Shown: positions 29,755-42,743, counted from the first letter of the stretch. The stretch is DNA of 64,000 nucleotides from Closterium sp. Naga37s-1 (GCA_947471745.1 CANJKZ010000115.1:62001-126000), one strand, 5' to 3'. Numbers and translations: made by a program. The notes: a model not told the origin generated them from the letters alone.

Positions 29755-32670
29755 ATGGCTGCACCGTCGCTACAGGGCGACGGTGAAGCCACCACCATTC
29801 CTGACGCCCCGACACGAGGCGTTGCCCTGACCGGTCTTTATTTCTTGTTTAGTACGCCGATAGCTCCCCTGCCAGTACCTCCCGCATTTCTCGCTGATGA
29901 TGGCGTCGACTCTCCACTCCCTCCGCCTATTCCTACCCCGGGAGAATGCTCGAACGCACCCCGGGCAGTACCTTCCGCATCTCCCGCTTCTCCCGCTGAT
30001 GTATTAGACAACTCGCCACTCCCTCCGCCTATTCGTACCCCGGGAGAATGCTCGACAACAACTTGGCCAATACATACCGCAACTCCCGCTCATGTAGTTG
30101 ACAACTAGCAAATCCCTCCGCCTATTCGTACCCCGGGAGCATGCTCCAAAGCAACCGTGCAAGGGTCAACCCGTGTAGGCCCCCCTTTCAAGAATTTAGC
30201 CAAGCCGCGCTACCATCGAACGAAATTCTCGTTCAACTGCTCACCTGCCTGCCCTGCCCTGGACGACTTTGATCCATCCGATGCGACCCCGACGGTTCTC
30301 GTTTCGGGAGGCCCCACGGATTCATCCGACACCGAACTTCCGGACATCGCCGAGGAGAAGTATCAGGAAGCGCTTCTTCAGTATAAAAAGCGTTGGTCCA
30401 CTGAATTTCCTTGGCTTGTGATTTGTCAGACCTCATACGGGTTCCCGTCTATGAAGTGCACGGTGTGCATGGAGTTTGGCGGCGCGAATACCAATTTCGG
30501 CCGGGGCGTAGGTGCAACAGACGTTCAAACCCAGGCGATGCGAAACCACCAGCGAACTACGAAGCACAAGGAAGCGATTCACAACCAGGAGCTGGCCTTG
30601 GCTGCCGTGAGAGGCCAGCAACGCATCAACGACTGCCCTGTCGCGCGGGATGTCGAGCAGGAACATGTGCAGGCGCTACTGGAAACTCGTCTCTTCATCG
30701 CCAAGACCGACGCGCCCATAGAGCTGTGGGTGCAGCTTGTGAGACATCTGGCACTCCGCGGCAATCCTGGGTTCCCCAAGAATGGTTACGACGCGTACTA
30801 CACAACGTGAGAATCTGTTGACGTGTGTTGCCTTTTCACATGTTTATGTATAAGATTATTACCATGTGCTATTTTTTTTGAAACTTCAGTTATGGATTCC
30901 AAGAGCTCATGTCAGTGACATCGTCCCACCTCTGATCACGCCAACGGGAGTACATCGACTCGAGCCCGTTCATCGGCTTGAGCTGCGATGAAAGCACCGA
31001 TCGTGTGCGCGGGAAGCACATGATCGTCTATGTAACATTCCTGCGCGACCATGTGGCAACAACAGAGTTTATGACGTTACTTACTTTTGACAAGTGTGAC
31101 GCAGGGTCTCTTCATGGCATCTTGACCGGGTATCTGGAGAGCATCAACCTCGACCTCAAGAAGGTGGCGGGTATCAGTACCGACGGTGCGATGGTGATGA
31201 TTGGCGGGAGCAATGGACTAGCTGCGCGGCTTTGCATGTCCATCCCGCATCTGGTGTCAACCCACTGCATCGCTCAGTGGTAAGAATGTTTTGTCGCTTG
31301 TGTATTGTTTGATTAAATTGCTAACGATCTGTTTAGATTATTGTTTGGCAGGGAGCACTCGCGGCCTGAGACTCTGCAACAGCGCTCCCAGAACTCGGCA
31401 TGATCGACGCAGTTATCTGCACAACAGCCGAGCACGTCGGTCGCTCAAGCAACTCTTACAACAACTTCAACGAGCTCCAGCAGATCTTCACGCAGACCAA
31501 CTTGGAGCTTCAGGGGATTTACACGATTCACTCATCGTGTGTCTGTTCCCTTGCGCAAGTTCCCGAGTCCACCCCCCCTTCACAACACCTTGCCACCAGG
31601 TTGACTTCACGGCAGTGCAGTCCCAGGTGCGGCGAACGCTAGTGTTCATTTCAGAGCGGTACCTCGACTGCGGGCAACACTTCGGGGCGGGTTCAAGCAC
31701 GAATATTTCGCCTTTCCTTGCGCGATACATCTCGCCGTGCAGCAGGGACGTGTCCGTGGACGGTGTGGACAGCGAGGGTCAACCGCGTTCACATCACTTC
31801 GTACTGCATGAAGACCCTGTTCCCGGTGACGAGCGCGGGGGACCTGCAGTCGTGCGTCAGGACATGTCGCTCGTTTGCCAGCGAGCTGATCTACAACCTG
31901 AAGAAGCGGTTGGGGAACCTCTCAGACCTCAACGCTGCGAAGCTTTTCATGCCGCGCACGTGGCCGCGAAGCCGGGAGGCACGTGACACCGAATGCCTTG
32001 AGCACCTCGATGGCCTTATCGGACTCTTCCACGCTCGCGACAGAGACGAGATCATACCAGGTGGGTTCCTTGATACCTGGTTTATGGCAGCTCGATGTTG
32101 TGTTAACCCATGCATGCATGCATGTGCTAAATAACATGACATTTTTCTTGCTTACCATCCCCCTCAACAGGTTTCACGAAGCGTGAAACCCAGAGGGAGA
32201 TGCGCACCTTCTTGCCTGTGCTGCTCGGGGCGCCGAAGGAGGAGCAGACCTTCCACGCGGGGCTGAAGGCCATGTTGTCTACTTCGGACTGGCCGCGGAG
32301 CTACCCGAATCTGGTGAGGCTGTGGGCTGCAGTTGCGGTGCTGCCCATCAGCAGCGTGGAGTGCGAGCGCGGGTTCTTGAGACAGAACATCATCAAGAGC
32401 TGGCAGCGCACCAGCCTCTGCAATGCGAAGCTTGGCGACCTCATGACGCTAAGCCTCCTGGAGTATGAGGTAGATTGGAGTGAAATAGTGAGCATCTGGC
32501 GCAGCTTGAAGAAGCGGCGGCCAACAAAGCGAAAGACTCCAGAAGAGGATGCGGCGGGAAGGGGTGGTGGCGGGAAAGGACACACGCAGACAGATGGTGG
32601 CGGAGAGGCTGATTACAATGTAGACTTTTGTGATGCTAGTGAAGATGAGGCTGATGGTGACAGCATGTGA
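29755..32670 (+). pseudogene. hAT-superfamily transposase gene with introns, interrupted by stops and a frameshift
   Basis: The first exon starts at 29755 (ATGGCTGCACCG) and has three Pro-rich repeats (PLPPPIRTPGECS type, about 29925-30148). A TAG at 30106-30108 interrupts it. A BED/TTF-like zinc finger follows (KCTVCMEFGG, then NHQRTTKH). GT-AG introns fit at 30807-30889, 31280-31351, probably 31537-31599, and at about 32060-32170, where I-P-G-F-T reads across. The catalytic part includes GLSCDESTDRVRGKH and AGISTDGAMVM. The C-terminal hAT dimerisation region is clear: YPNLVRLWAAVAVLPISS, VECERGFLRQNIIK and LGDLMTLSLLE. A TGA at 30933-30935 (Arg expected if CGA) and a frameshift near 31388 break it. 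The closest type I know is the ZNF862/KIAA1586-like group of hAT-derived proteins. No terminal inverted repeats were found, so it may be a domesticated gene that decayed or an element with lost ends. Confidence 0.75.
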
Positions 32671-32954
32671 TGTTTGGAGTGCTATTAATATAAAAATAAC
32701 TCATAACAAATGTTGTTGTAAAAAAACAAGAGTAGGACATGTTTGTGGTTCGTTTATAGACTGAATGATGCAAAAAATCATTGCTATCAAAATTTGGAAA
32801 TTCAGTATTGTTAAAAAAATTACACTGACACTACAGTTTCCTATCAAATAAGCCACTGACATTTCAGGATGAACTCGTCACCCCAACACAAAACCATCAG
32901 TGTGGATTTTTTTTGAAGGGGGTGCAGCACTGATGGGTCAGGGTACCCCCAAAC

Positions 32955-33082
32955 TCTCAAAGTAGGAACACAATGGAATGTGTGAACTAGAAACAGGATG
33001 GGGTACAAATATGCAAACCTAAAAGTTGTACCCCCTAGAAGGCACCTCACTACAGCCTATACCACATATTATACATTTGACA
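32955..33082. repeat. Solo LTR of the short-LTR copia family (128 bp) with target duplication
   Basis: It aligns with the copia-A LTR through GGAATGTGTGAACTAG, AACAGGATGGG and CACTACAGCCTA, beginning TCTCAAAGTAGG and ending CATTTGACA. CAAAC precedes it (32950-32954) and follows it (33083-33087), a perfect 5-bp target duplication. No primer-binding site or coding sequence is attached, as expected after recombination between the two LTRs of a full element. Confidence 0.88.
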
Positions 33083-33087
33083 CAAAC

Positions 33088-33492
33088 CTATCTGAGGGCC
33101 TGCTCCGAAATTGCGGCTATGGAGATATGTGGTGAGGACGAGGTGGTTCTCAATTTTATCGAGGGTCGCCCTACTATCTTTAATCGGCATGCGATCCTTC
33201 CAAGGTGTGAGGAATTCCACATGTCGAGCTCCTTGTGAGTCACGAACTCAGTGGTTGAGAATCTTCTCAGGCTCGATGATTGGTTTCGCTAGGGGTCGAG
33301 TCGTGTTCGATGGTCGGCTGCGGGGCGGTTGGAGTGTGGACGGAACGTAGGGGTGGAGGAGGCTGATGTGGAATGAGGGGCCAACATACCAACATGTAGG
33401 TAGGAAGGGGTGTGCTCTGATGTGGGTCACAACGCGATAAATTTGAAGTGGCCCGCAATATCGTGGGCGCAATTTTGGCGTCAACGCCTGGT
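33088..33492 (-). pseudogene. Ty3/gypsy (chromovirus-type) integrase tail and chromodomain remnant
   Basis: On the minus strand ALTPKLRPRYCGPLQI followed by GPSFHISLLHPYVPS matches the C-terminal end of gypsy integrase (P-Y-GP-----FH-SLL-P). Then EPEKILNH, a TGA at 33249-33247, VRDSQGARHVEFLTPWKD and ATLDKIE resemble a chromodomain (E-IL-HR----G---YLVKWK). The stop sits where Arg is usual, consistent with CGA to TGA. The remnant is cut at 33493 by another element. Confidence 0.65.
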
Positions 33493-33851
33493 GTACTGTA
33501 ATCTCCCGGATATAAGACCCCCCGGAACAGAAGACCCACGGGTCTGTAATATGGGGTTGGGTCTTATATTTTGGCAAGTTTTCACTATATCCCCCCCTTG
33601 AGGGGTAAACATTTCAAGCCCCCCCCCCCTCTACTTGGACAATAGTGTTTTAGGGCAATTTGTTGCAATTTTATGTGTTTCCATAGCATGATAAGGTTGT
33701 GACCAGGGCTCTAAACTGGTTTTTAGGCCCTGGGCAATCAGGGTGTACACTAGAAATGTGGCTATCCGTTGGGTGTTTTTTTTAAGTGCCCTGATTGTGT
33801 AAGGGTGGGTTTCACTTTCAAGTTGGCTAGACTGACCGATGCAGGGTAATA

Positions 33852-34062
33852 TTCCAAATACACTGAAGAGTTTAGTGCCCTCCAGGTTGATCAAATCCCG
33901 CGTACGTCGCTCCGAGTTGCTATTCACATGGCGAGCGCACTTGATCGCCAGCTCGGCACACGTCGTGACGTCACCTACAGCCTGACCAGAGACTTGATCC
34001 TCGTGCAGCGTGTACACGCTGGACTTCGGGTTGCTCTCAGTGTCAACTCCCTCGGCTCTCAC
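33852..34062 (-). pseudogene. Fragment of a second hAT-like transposase
   Basis: The minus-strand peptide containing VDTESNPKSSVYTLHEDQVSG and INLEGTKLF parallels the hAT gene at 29755-32670 (VDSEGQPR, HFVLHEDPVPG, LSDLNAAKLF). It is diverged enough to be a separate lineage. Only the central segment is recognisable. Confidence 0.55.
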
Positions 34063-34680
34063 CTCCCGGCTCTACACCTTCGCATGTTGCAAAATAGGGG
34101 GGGGGGGGGGGGGCGGGGGGTTTGGCTACATCTTGTGTTTTTTTACAGTTAGAGATTTTTTTTTGTTTTGTTTTGTTTTTTGTTAATTGACCCCCGAAGT
34201 CTCTGTTTCAGTGTGAAATTCGTAACACTCTTTCCGTCCAAGATTGAAATTCAGAAACACTGATTTTTGGCTGGGTGAAAAATTATGTACAGTTACGAGC
34301 TCAGGGGGGAAAACCAAACATCTTGTAAAAACGGCACACAGCAAGGGTAACCAGTGCATTTTACCCTTCCGAGAGGCTTGGTGTGAACAGAGAGTTAGGC
34401 CCATTAAACCCACATAGGGTTGATTGTTCATGAAAACGGATACAAGGTGGGGGAAGGAAACACATCATAGTCACTCATCCTTGCCTGCCACCTACTCCTC
34501 CATATCCATGTTTTTGTGTGATGTGCCTATATCGCTAAATACTTACATCCGCGGACCTATCGAGGATAAAAAAAAAAAAAGGAGCAAGCATCCGCATCAA
34601 TAAGGCATTCGTATACACCTTTAAACATATGTCCATAGCATTAGACCCAACACTATACAATTTCTAGCCTTTTGACAAGA

Positions 34681-34705
34681 CCCCCCCCCCCCCCCCCCCC
34701 CCCCC
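34681..34705. repeat. C25 homopolymer
   Basis: An unbroken run of 25 C near the right end of the inverted-repeat element at 33493-34765. Its length may be uncertain in the assembly. Confidence 0.85.
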
Positions 34706-36164
34706 GTTTTTTCATTGAATTTTCCATAGGACCCTAGGGTCTTATGTCCGGTAGATTACGGGTACCGTAATCCCCCGCATGTAGGACCCGGGGGAACTTT
34801 CTACTGTTCATGTAAAGAAAATTACTTGTGACAATCCAGGAGCTCTCTTTAGCGCAGTAATTCTATATTGTAGTTTTACATTAGCATAGCTGTTCTGTGT
34901 AACCGTTAAGGGCGCGAATATTCTCGTGACCATTCTCATGATGCTACAGTTAATGTAACGTTTAGAATGACGACTCGGTAAAACAAAACAGTGCTTTCTA
35001 GCTGTATACACAATCCAATAGGTACTTCTTAGAGATACATATTCTCTGTATCTTTTTTTATTACGTATTCTTGTTCCACATACAAGCTCAGGAATCCCAA
35101 GTCTTCCGCTGTGTTACGGCATTTCTATCTACGCTTTAAACGATTGTATGCACATTCTCAGCCCAACATGATATAAGAGCATAAGGAGAGAATACGATTT
35201 GACTACCTATTGAATAAATGCTTTTAGCTCTCAAATTCTCCCTATGGGTTCCTATAGGGAGAGAAAATTGTGGGGTTCCTTGGTTGGGGACTCCCTGGGG
35301 ACCTTCCCTCTCGTCCCCCTCTTCCTCTCCTACCTGGTTTCTTGCTACTTTAGTTCCTTGTGTGGTTTCTTGGATAAACTGTTGAATTTGAGTTAAGCTT
35401 CAACAACAGCATACCCCCTTGTGCGCCAAACCTCATATTTCAAAAATCTCTTCACCTCTTGCTACGATTCAAATTGGGAATGATAGCCACGGTGTAGGGC
35501 TACAACGTAAAAAAAAATGGTGAATTTGTAACCTTTAGTTTTTCGCCTGCGATGAAGTTGACTTTTCTGTCCAGAATCCTAGTCCAACGTTTTAGGTTAA
35601 TTCGACCCCCTCATGTACATAGATTCCGTCCTTGATCCTAACACTAGTGTTCCTGCTCAACAACAACAAATAGCAGGATGTAGGTGCGACAATGTGAGAT
35701 GCAATTCATTAACATAACCAGATTTTGAATTTTCTCAAGATTCATTATCCCAAGCCTTTCGACAGCAAAGATCTCTTCGGTTGGAGCTTCAAGTTTGAAC
35801 TCATGATGGCAGCGGCGCAAATCTGGGAATAATTTATTGAAGAAGCTACGTATCCCACTACTGGGTCTCATAATGAACAACACAATTTCGGGTTTCAATC
35901 CATGATGGCTTACATCTTCGATACATGTCACCAACAAAGCAGTAGAGTGTCAAGTCGTACAAAGACTTCGAAAATCCGGCAGTGTTAGCATGGCAACGCC
36001 TGAAACGACTATATCAAGCAAAAAGTAGCGTTACAAAGAGGAGACTCATGGCCCAGCCGAGAACATTGCAGATGAATCCGGGAGAATCAGCAATGTTACA
36101 CATCAACAGATGCAGACAACATCATGCCCAGTATACGAGAAGTGGAGGGTAATTCCCTGATGAC

Positions 36165-38600
36165 ATGTTCGTCACCGTTGTGATTGGTGAACTTGGACCG
36201 CAGTGGCGTCAGACTCACTCCCTTCTTCGAGCTCAAGGCAACACCCCAGAGTTGCAGCTTTGCGCTACTTTACTCGTCGATCAACATGACATGGACCTGC
36301 TCAAAGACAAACATAGTAAGAAAATCATCAGCTCAGCTTCTACACGCATCATAGAATTGAACAACCTCGGTGATAGCAGCAGCATCAGCAACGACAAAAA
36401 CGGGTGTGTCAGAGCAACAGTTTTAGCGGCCCGTACCACCATTCTGTAATCATTGACACACTTTCGAGCATCCGCGCGATCGTTGGCCTCAGCTTTGACA
36501 AGCATTACCTCGTCGGCATGCAGCTACTCCTCATCAGGTTACTGTCGCTACATCGTCTGCTGCACAACACAAGCCACATGCAACACCAGCATCACAACAT
36601 CGTTTAACATATTTGCCTACATGTCACGAATTGACTCCTGTATTCCTGGCTCTCCTAAAACGTTTACACCAGATGATGTGCCAGAGCCGCTGGCGAATTC
36701 ACTTAAACTGAATCCATAGTAGACTAGCGTTGCTGCTAACAACGAATACGGACCATGCTGGTTTCTTGGTAGTTGCTGCGCACAATACATGTGCACTAGG
36801 AATCAACAACGTTTTTTTCATCAACCATGAAGAAAGACTCGATCAACCATTGCCGTCGCCAACAACCAGACCTCACGTACCCGTTGACAAGGAAGAGCCA
36901 TCATTGCAGTCTTTGGAGACTAGCACGGTTCTTCAGATCTCACCCGTTCTCAAAGTGCCTGGACTTGGGTATAATCTCCTCAGTATTAGTCAGTTGAGTA
37001 TGAAGGGGGCACCTGGAATGTGACAACGACAATCGTGAGATATGTTTGTTCTCGACACGGGGAGGTTTCTACGTTGCAAAAACAGTACAGTGGGATGGTG
37101 TCCTTGTCTTTGATTTCGAATGCGATGGTACAAGCGCGTACTAGCCTTTGGTACTTGGGCAGGTTGTCATCCAGAATATTATGAGAAAGACTTCGACCAT
37201 CTCGGGATCCTACGTTCAGAAACAACACAGTTGCATCTGTTATTGGAATACTTGGTACATCAGTTTCAACAAAATTCATGAGTGCAGAAGAAACTGAAGC
37301 AGTTCAGCAGTTTAATTCAAACAACATCCTTCCGCACCTTCAACATCCTTAGCATCGGTAGGACCTATCGATGTCGACATTTCCACTCGCGAAACCCATC
37401 CGAGTCTTTCGACGTTCAACGCCTTCTTTGCCAACTCAGATTCGTACATGCGATTTGCAGGTCACACATAAATCAAAGCGATTTGGCATGATCGACTCAG
37501 ACACCCAAGTGAAACAACATCATACAATACCATACAAGTAGAAGCAGGTGTACTCGACAAAGACGCGCCACTCTTACATGGTCGTATTGAGTTGCAGTGT
37601 CCTCGTCACATTTGCACGCTGTGTTTTGAAGCTGATCTTCCTTGCCAACCTTTTTCGTCGCATCATAACCCAAGTGCAGGTGCATACAAACCAATTGAGA
37701 TAGTTTACAGAAATATCTTGGTAATTCCACAGCAAGAAGGGAGAGCGGATATTGACTATGCTATTACCTTGACCGACACTGCGACACGACAGTGCATGTT
37801 AACAAGCTGTCGCGTAACCTCGCATTCAACGCCTTCGTCACTTCGCTTCCTGCAGCTGAACGAGGGAGTGATTTGATATTGAAAATATTTCGAACCGACA
37901 GAGCCATCAAGTACTAGTCACAGCGCTTCAAGACGTACCTGGCTAACGCAGAATCAAGCTTCAGCAATCCCTTCTCTACCAGCATCAACAGAAGGGCGAA
38001 GCAGAACGGACGAACAAGACGCCACAAACCATCATGCGCAAACTTCTTCTGCAAGCACACCTGCCAGCGCATCAATGTCCTTTTGCGATGGACCATGCTG
38101 TGCTGTTACACAACTTGTTGTCCTCTCAGTCGCTGCCAGATGATTCGTCGCCCTACATGGAGTGGACAGGGAAGTTGGGTAGAATAAAGTGTTATTGGTC
38201 TTCGGTGGCATGGTACGGAATCGTCTGCCGAGCACACCTGCAGGCATATTATTAAAAAGGGAAAAGTGGGGTATTCACCTCGGGATCGAAAAAAAAAAAA
38301 GCATCTTAGAAGATATGGTATGTCAACGACAAAGTAATCGTCCCTACACGTGATGTCCTCTTCTACGAGAACCTCTCCTACAATCACTGTCGTCTTCAAC
38401 ATGCCAACTCGGAAGACTTGATAGCTGGTTTCACTGGTAATCGCACCTTCGCAACAGAAGCTGACAAAGCAGATACGGTGGAGGAACCTGTCTCTGGTGG
38501 GTTTGAAGCTGCAGGTGCCGCCCCATACTATTCAGTTACGATTGAGCTTGACGAAGAAAATCTGCATGTTGATGTCAACGCCGAACCATATTACCAGTTC
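36165..38600 (+). pseudogene. copia-D gag, protease and integrase remnants
   Basis: Many stops and shifts, but the order is clear: gag-like FVTVVIGELGPQWR (36165-36300); protease-side VLQISPVLKVPGLGYNLLSI (near 36930-37000), the conserved segment after the copia protease; and integrase C-terminal IMRKLLLQAHLPAHQCPFAM with AVLLHNLLSS (38030-38130). The segment to 38600 corresponds to the linker after integrase. The reading resumes beyond copia-E at 43630. Confidence 0.7.
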
Positions 38601-38624
38601 GGAGATAACTGCGCCGTTACACCT

Positions 38625-39485
38625 TGTTAGAGATTGAGGACTGAGTCTATGTAGATTAGGGGCCGAAACAACTCAAAATCGTTGGACTATAATTTTGGAC
38701 AGAAATGTCGACTTCACAAGAAACGCCGTCGACGAAACGTTCACTGTTAAAACTCCACCAATTTCAGATATGTTGTAGCCTTAGACTGGAGCTACGATTC
38801 ACAATTTGAATCGTATTGAAAGGTGAAGTAAACCTTGAGTTATGAATTTCGGCGCACTGGGGGGTATGCTGGAGCTAACTCACTTACAATTGTTTTCACA
38901 AGTTCCACACAAGAGAATTAGAGTTGCTAGAAACCAGGTAGGAGAGGATGAGGAGGACGAGAAGAAAGGTCCCAAGGGAGGCCCCAACCAAGGAAACCAC
39001 ATAAGCACACATTTCCCCTCCCTATAGGCACCCCAACTTTGACCTTTGTCACTTTCCCAACCCATGCCATCCACCTCACCCAACTTGGCCACACTTGCCA
39101 ACCTGGTTTGGCTTCTCCCAACCATTTGGCATCATCTACAGTGATGGTGACGAATTTCCCAACCCCAAATGGTCTATACCCCATATGGAGTCACCCCACA
39201 AATTCCCATAGTCGCCGCAACCAAATTTGAAGAACATACGAACTCCGAACGTTCGCAACTTTCTCATTCGTGCTCCGATTGAAGCGATCCTTGGTTCGTC
39301 GGAAAGTTCTTGAGCATAGAAGTCATTTCAGATATATGCTAAAACAAAATAACATTCATACACACTCAGATAATCCAAAACATGCCAGACACAAATTCTT
39401 ACGCACGCACACAACACGCATGCAACGCACGAACATAGGATGGGAGGCAGACAGACGTGAATGCATATGATAGCATCACACAACA
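38625..39485 (-). repeat. copia-E 3' LTR
   Basis: 861-bp copy of the direct repeat, beginning TGTTAGAGATTGAGGAC and ending ATCACACAACA on the plus strand. Confidence 0.88.
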
Positions 39486-39672
39486 AACTCACCCTCTGGC
39501 TGCCAACCATCATCCCACATGCCTCAGCCCATGCATGCACCCTCAATGCACACTCATCCCATCAACCTTCATCAACTTCCAACATTCTTCCAACACCCAT
39601 CTTAACGGACAATCGAACATCTCCTCTTTGCTCAGATCTGCAGCACCCCTGTGTAGCCTCTCTCACATAGCA

Positions 39673-42537
39673 CTATCCTCCAAGCCATCTCAACGCAGCC
39701 CCATAACAGTAGGCTATCTCATCCTCATCACACTGCTCAGTCACGCTCCCAGCCGGTACCACACTTGGCATGCCACGACTCGCATAGGTCAGCCTGGCAG
39801 GAGGGCGAACATCCCTCCTAGGACGCTCAGGCAGGTGTGGAGCATGCTGTTGCTGCTGCTGCTGCTGCTGCTGCTCCACCTCAGCTTCTCCCCCATCCTC
39901 AGTCACCCCTGAGATATCCTCCTCAGAGACAGAAAACTCCACTTGCCTCGAAGGCCGCTGCACCTCATCGGCCTCAACAATGAGCGGTGTAGTGGGAAGC
40001 TACTGCTGCTGCTGCTTCCACTCCTTCTAGTACAGGGACTCAAGGAACTTCACATCCCTTGACACGGTCAGCTTTTGACTGGTCAAGTCCCACAGAAACC
40101 AGCCCTTGTGATCCTTGGCAATCCCCAAATGCACACCCCATCTTCCAGAGGCTTCCAACTTTCCCCTGTTTTCCTTAGGTACATGAAACACCACCATGCA
40201 GCCATAGGCTCTCAGCATGTTCACGGATGGTGCACTCCCATACCACTTGGTGTAAGGGACCCACTGCTAGTCCCCCACAGTCGCCAACACACCGTTCTTC
40301 ACAAGAGCGACCTGCCGCAGTGCAGTCACCCAAAATGGATCCGGCAGCCCTGCACGCCCAAGGAGAGTACGTGCACCTTCCTGCAGGGTCCGGTTGAACC
40401 GCTCAGCCACGCCGTTCTGCTGAGGGTTGTAAGGCACTGTAAGCTGATGCTGGATCCCCTTCCGCTTCAGCTCCCCCTCAAAACCAGCGCCAATGAACAG
40501 ACCGCCATTGTCGGTGCGGATGACATTCACCTTGTGTCCGCTCTCCCTTTGAGCTCTCGGCATCCACTCCTTACGAACAGCCGCTGCCACCTCCCCCTTG
40601 GTTTTAAGAGGGTACACCCACACCGCACGCGTGTGATCATCCACGATGGTTAAGAATTAACGGCTGCCCGTGAGGGAAGGGGCCCTCGTAGGGCCCACCA
40701 CATCCATGTGCACAAGCGCAAGTGGCGTCTTGGCTGGTCCTGTGCTGCTGCTGAAGGGAAACTTGGTGATCTTCGTCTCAAGGCATGTAGGGCAGCTCCC
40801 AATCTCATTTGCTGCCCCCTTCACCTCCAGCCCCTTCAAGCTCCCTTCCTTCATCATCTTCTGCAGCATAGGTAAGTTGACATGGCAAAGCCTCTCATGC
40901 CATGTCTCCCAATCGGCCTCACCACTCCCAGATGAAGCTCTTGCGCATGCACCTATCCCATCCACACCAGCAAGCACCTCACCATGTGGCTGCTGTGGCT
41001 GCTGCACTTTCTTGACTGTATCCAGGGCCCCAGCAGTTGGTGCAGTCTCCTCTCCTCCCGCAGTTGCTTTGGCCGCTGCTGCTGCCGTTGCTGTTGCTGG
41101 TGGTTTCCCATTCCAAGGGATGATGGGCAGCTGCCATAGATCCTTGATGCAGCTGCTCTTCTCCTCCAAATTCCACAACAACAGCTTCCCAAGCTTCGCA
41201 TGGCAGCTGGTTGGGCCGAAGGTAACTTCAGCCTTGCTCTTCTGTAGCCAGCGCACAGATAGGAGGTTAGCAGATAACCCCTCAACCAGCAACACATTCC
41301 CAAGCCCCAAAAGCTCCCCATTGGCTCTCATTACCTTGGCATTCCCAACACCAATCACAGGGAGCAAAGCACCTGAAGCGGCAACCACAAACTTGATCTT
41401 CCGAGGGGGCTTTACCTCATCAAGCAAATCTGCCCGTGGGGTCATATGACTTGTGCAACCTGAATCAATTACCCAGTGAGTGAGGGGGTGCATCGCAACC
41501 TTCCCAACTGAACCCACATCACCCCCACTCCCATTCGCATCCTCAACCATGAGGAACATCCCAGGGGAGGCTTTACAATGTGCACCTTCACCTTGTGCAC
41601 CTGAACCTTGCACAGCGCCGCCTTGTACACGTTCACCACTTGACGACTTCATGCCTGGAGGCGCCCGTCCCTCAGGCCGGCTGAAGCACTTAAGCCATGG
41701 GTGGCCAACCTTCTTGCAGTACCAGCACGTTCCCCTTATTCGGGTGCTCCCCTTGCCACCAGAGCTCCCATACCCCTCATTGTAGTCACCTCTGCCTCTC
41801 CCTCTGCCAAAGCCTCTCCGACGGCCTCGGCCTCTCCCACCCCCTCTTCCTCTGCTGCCTCTTGCAGCTCCATACCCTTCAGCAGTCTTGTTGGCAGCAC
41901 CACCTCCTGTGTGGCACCTGCGGAAGTCCTCCTGCAGAATCTACTGCCGTAGCCACTCAGGTGTCCATTGGTCCTGCTGAGTGTTGAGGGTGGGGATAAG
42001 GTTGTCCCATGAGTTGTCGAGCACCGAGATGATCTTGGTGCACTGCTGCATCTGCGACACATTGCTGCCCGCTGCTGACATCCTCGCATAGGTGTCCTTG
42101 ATCTTGTCCATTACCGGCTTCACATCATCTCCCGGTCGCATGGAGAGGGCAGCCAACTCCTTCTCCAACACAATCACCATGGGCATTATATTGGGCTGAA
42201 TGGTGTCGCGTAGCAGCTTCCACGCCTTCGGCCCAGAGTCATCCTGCTCCACCAAATCTTTGATATGCTGGAACATGTCATTGTTGACCGATTGAATGAT
42301 AAGGTCAAACAGCACCGCGCTCTTCTCAATCCATCGATCGCGGGCATCTCCTTCCTCCGGCATCTTCTTTTCTCCCATCGCAATTTTCAGCAGCTTGTAG
42401 CGCTTGAAGGCACTCCTCATCCGCCCGCTCCATTCCTCATAATTGGAGCCATCCAAAGCCTCGATCTTGGATGGTGGCGGTTCACTCCTTTTCTCAACTG
42501 CTTCTCCACTCCCTTGACTCATCTTCTCTTCACCCAA
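39673..42537 (-). pseudogene. copia-E gag-protease-integrase polyprotein with in-frame stops
   Basis: Gag starts at 42537 (MGEEKMSQGSGEA); ALDGSNYEEWSGRMRSA is the usual copia gag entry. One frame continues through TAG at 41943-41941 to a CCHC knuckle CWYCKKVGHPWLKC (near 41710), protease HWVIDSGCTSHMT, the HHCC region (WHERLCHVN, CPTCLETK), and integrase MDVVGP, RTDNGG and PQQNGVAERFNR supplying D, D and E. TAA at 40659-40657 stands where Tyr is expected (SR-FLTIVDDHTRAVWV). Further TAGs fall at 40269-40267 and 40029-40027, the second before KEWKQQQQ. A Gln tract and PRRDVRPPARLTY precede the point where polymerase should begin but does not. The coding frame is unusually well kept between single-base stops. 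Confidence 0.85.
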
Positions 42538-42743
42538 TCTCAGGTTTCAGCTCCCCCCTTGCTGTCCACACCGAAGTCCCACAATATTTTCACAAGTGTC
42601 GGCGCCAACGGAATTTCGGCAGAGTTTCCCCTTGGCGGAAGTCACATCCAACCTCCAGAACTTCACTTAGGCACACCCACAGGCCATGGTGGGTCTAAAA
42701 GGTTCTTCACACCTCAGTAGACTCTTCACAACGTCCTCAATCG

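Larger units (their letters stand above)
33493..34765. mobile_element. Terminal-inverted-repeat DNA element (about 1.27 kb)
   Basis: The left end (33493-33520, GTACTGTAATCTCCCGGATA...) and the reverse complement of the right end (34737-34765, GTACCCGTAATCTACCGGAC...) match over most of 28 positions, both running into ATAAGACCC. The element interrupts the gypsy tail at 33493. Inside are a hAT-related fragment on the minus strand, a G17 run (34097-34113) and a C25 run (34681-34705). No clear target duplication was found. Confidence 0.55.
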
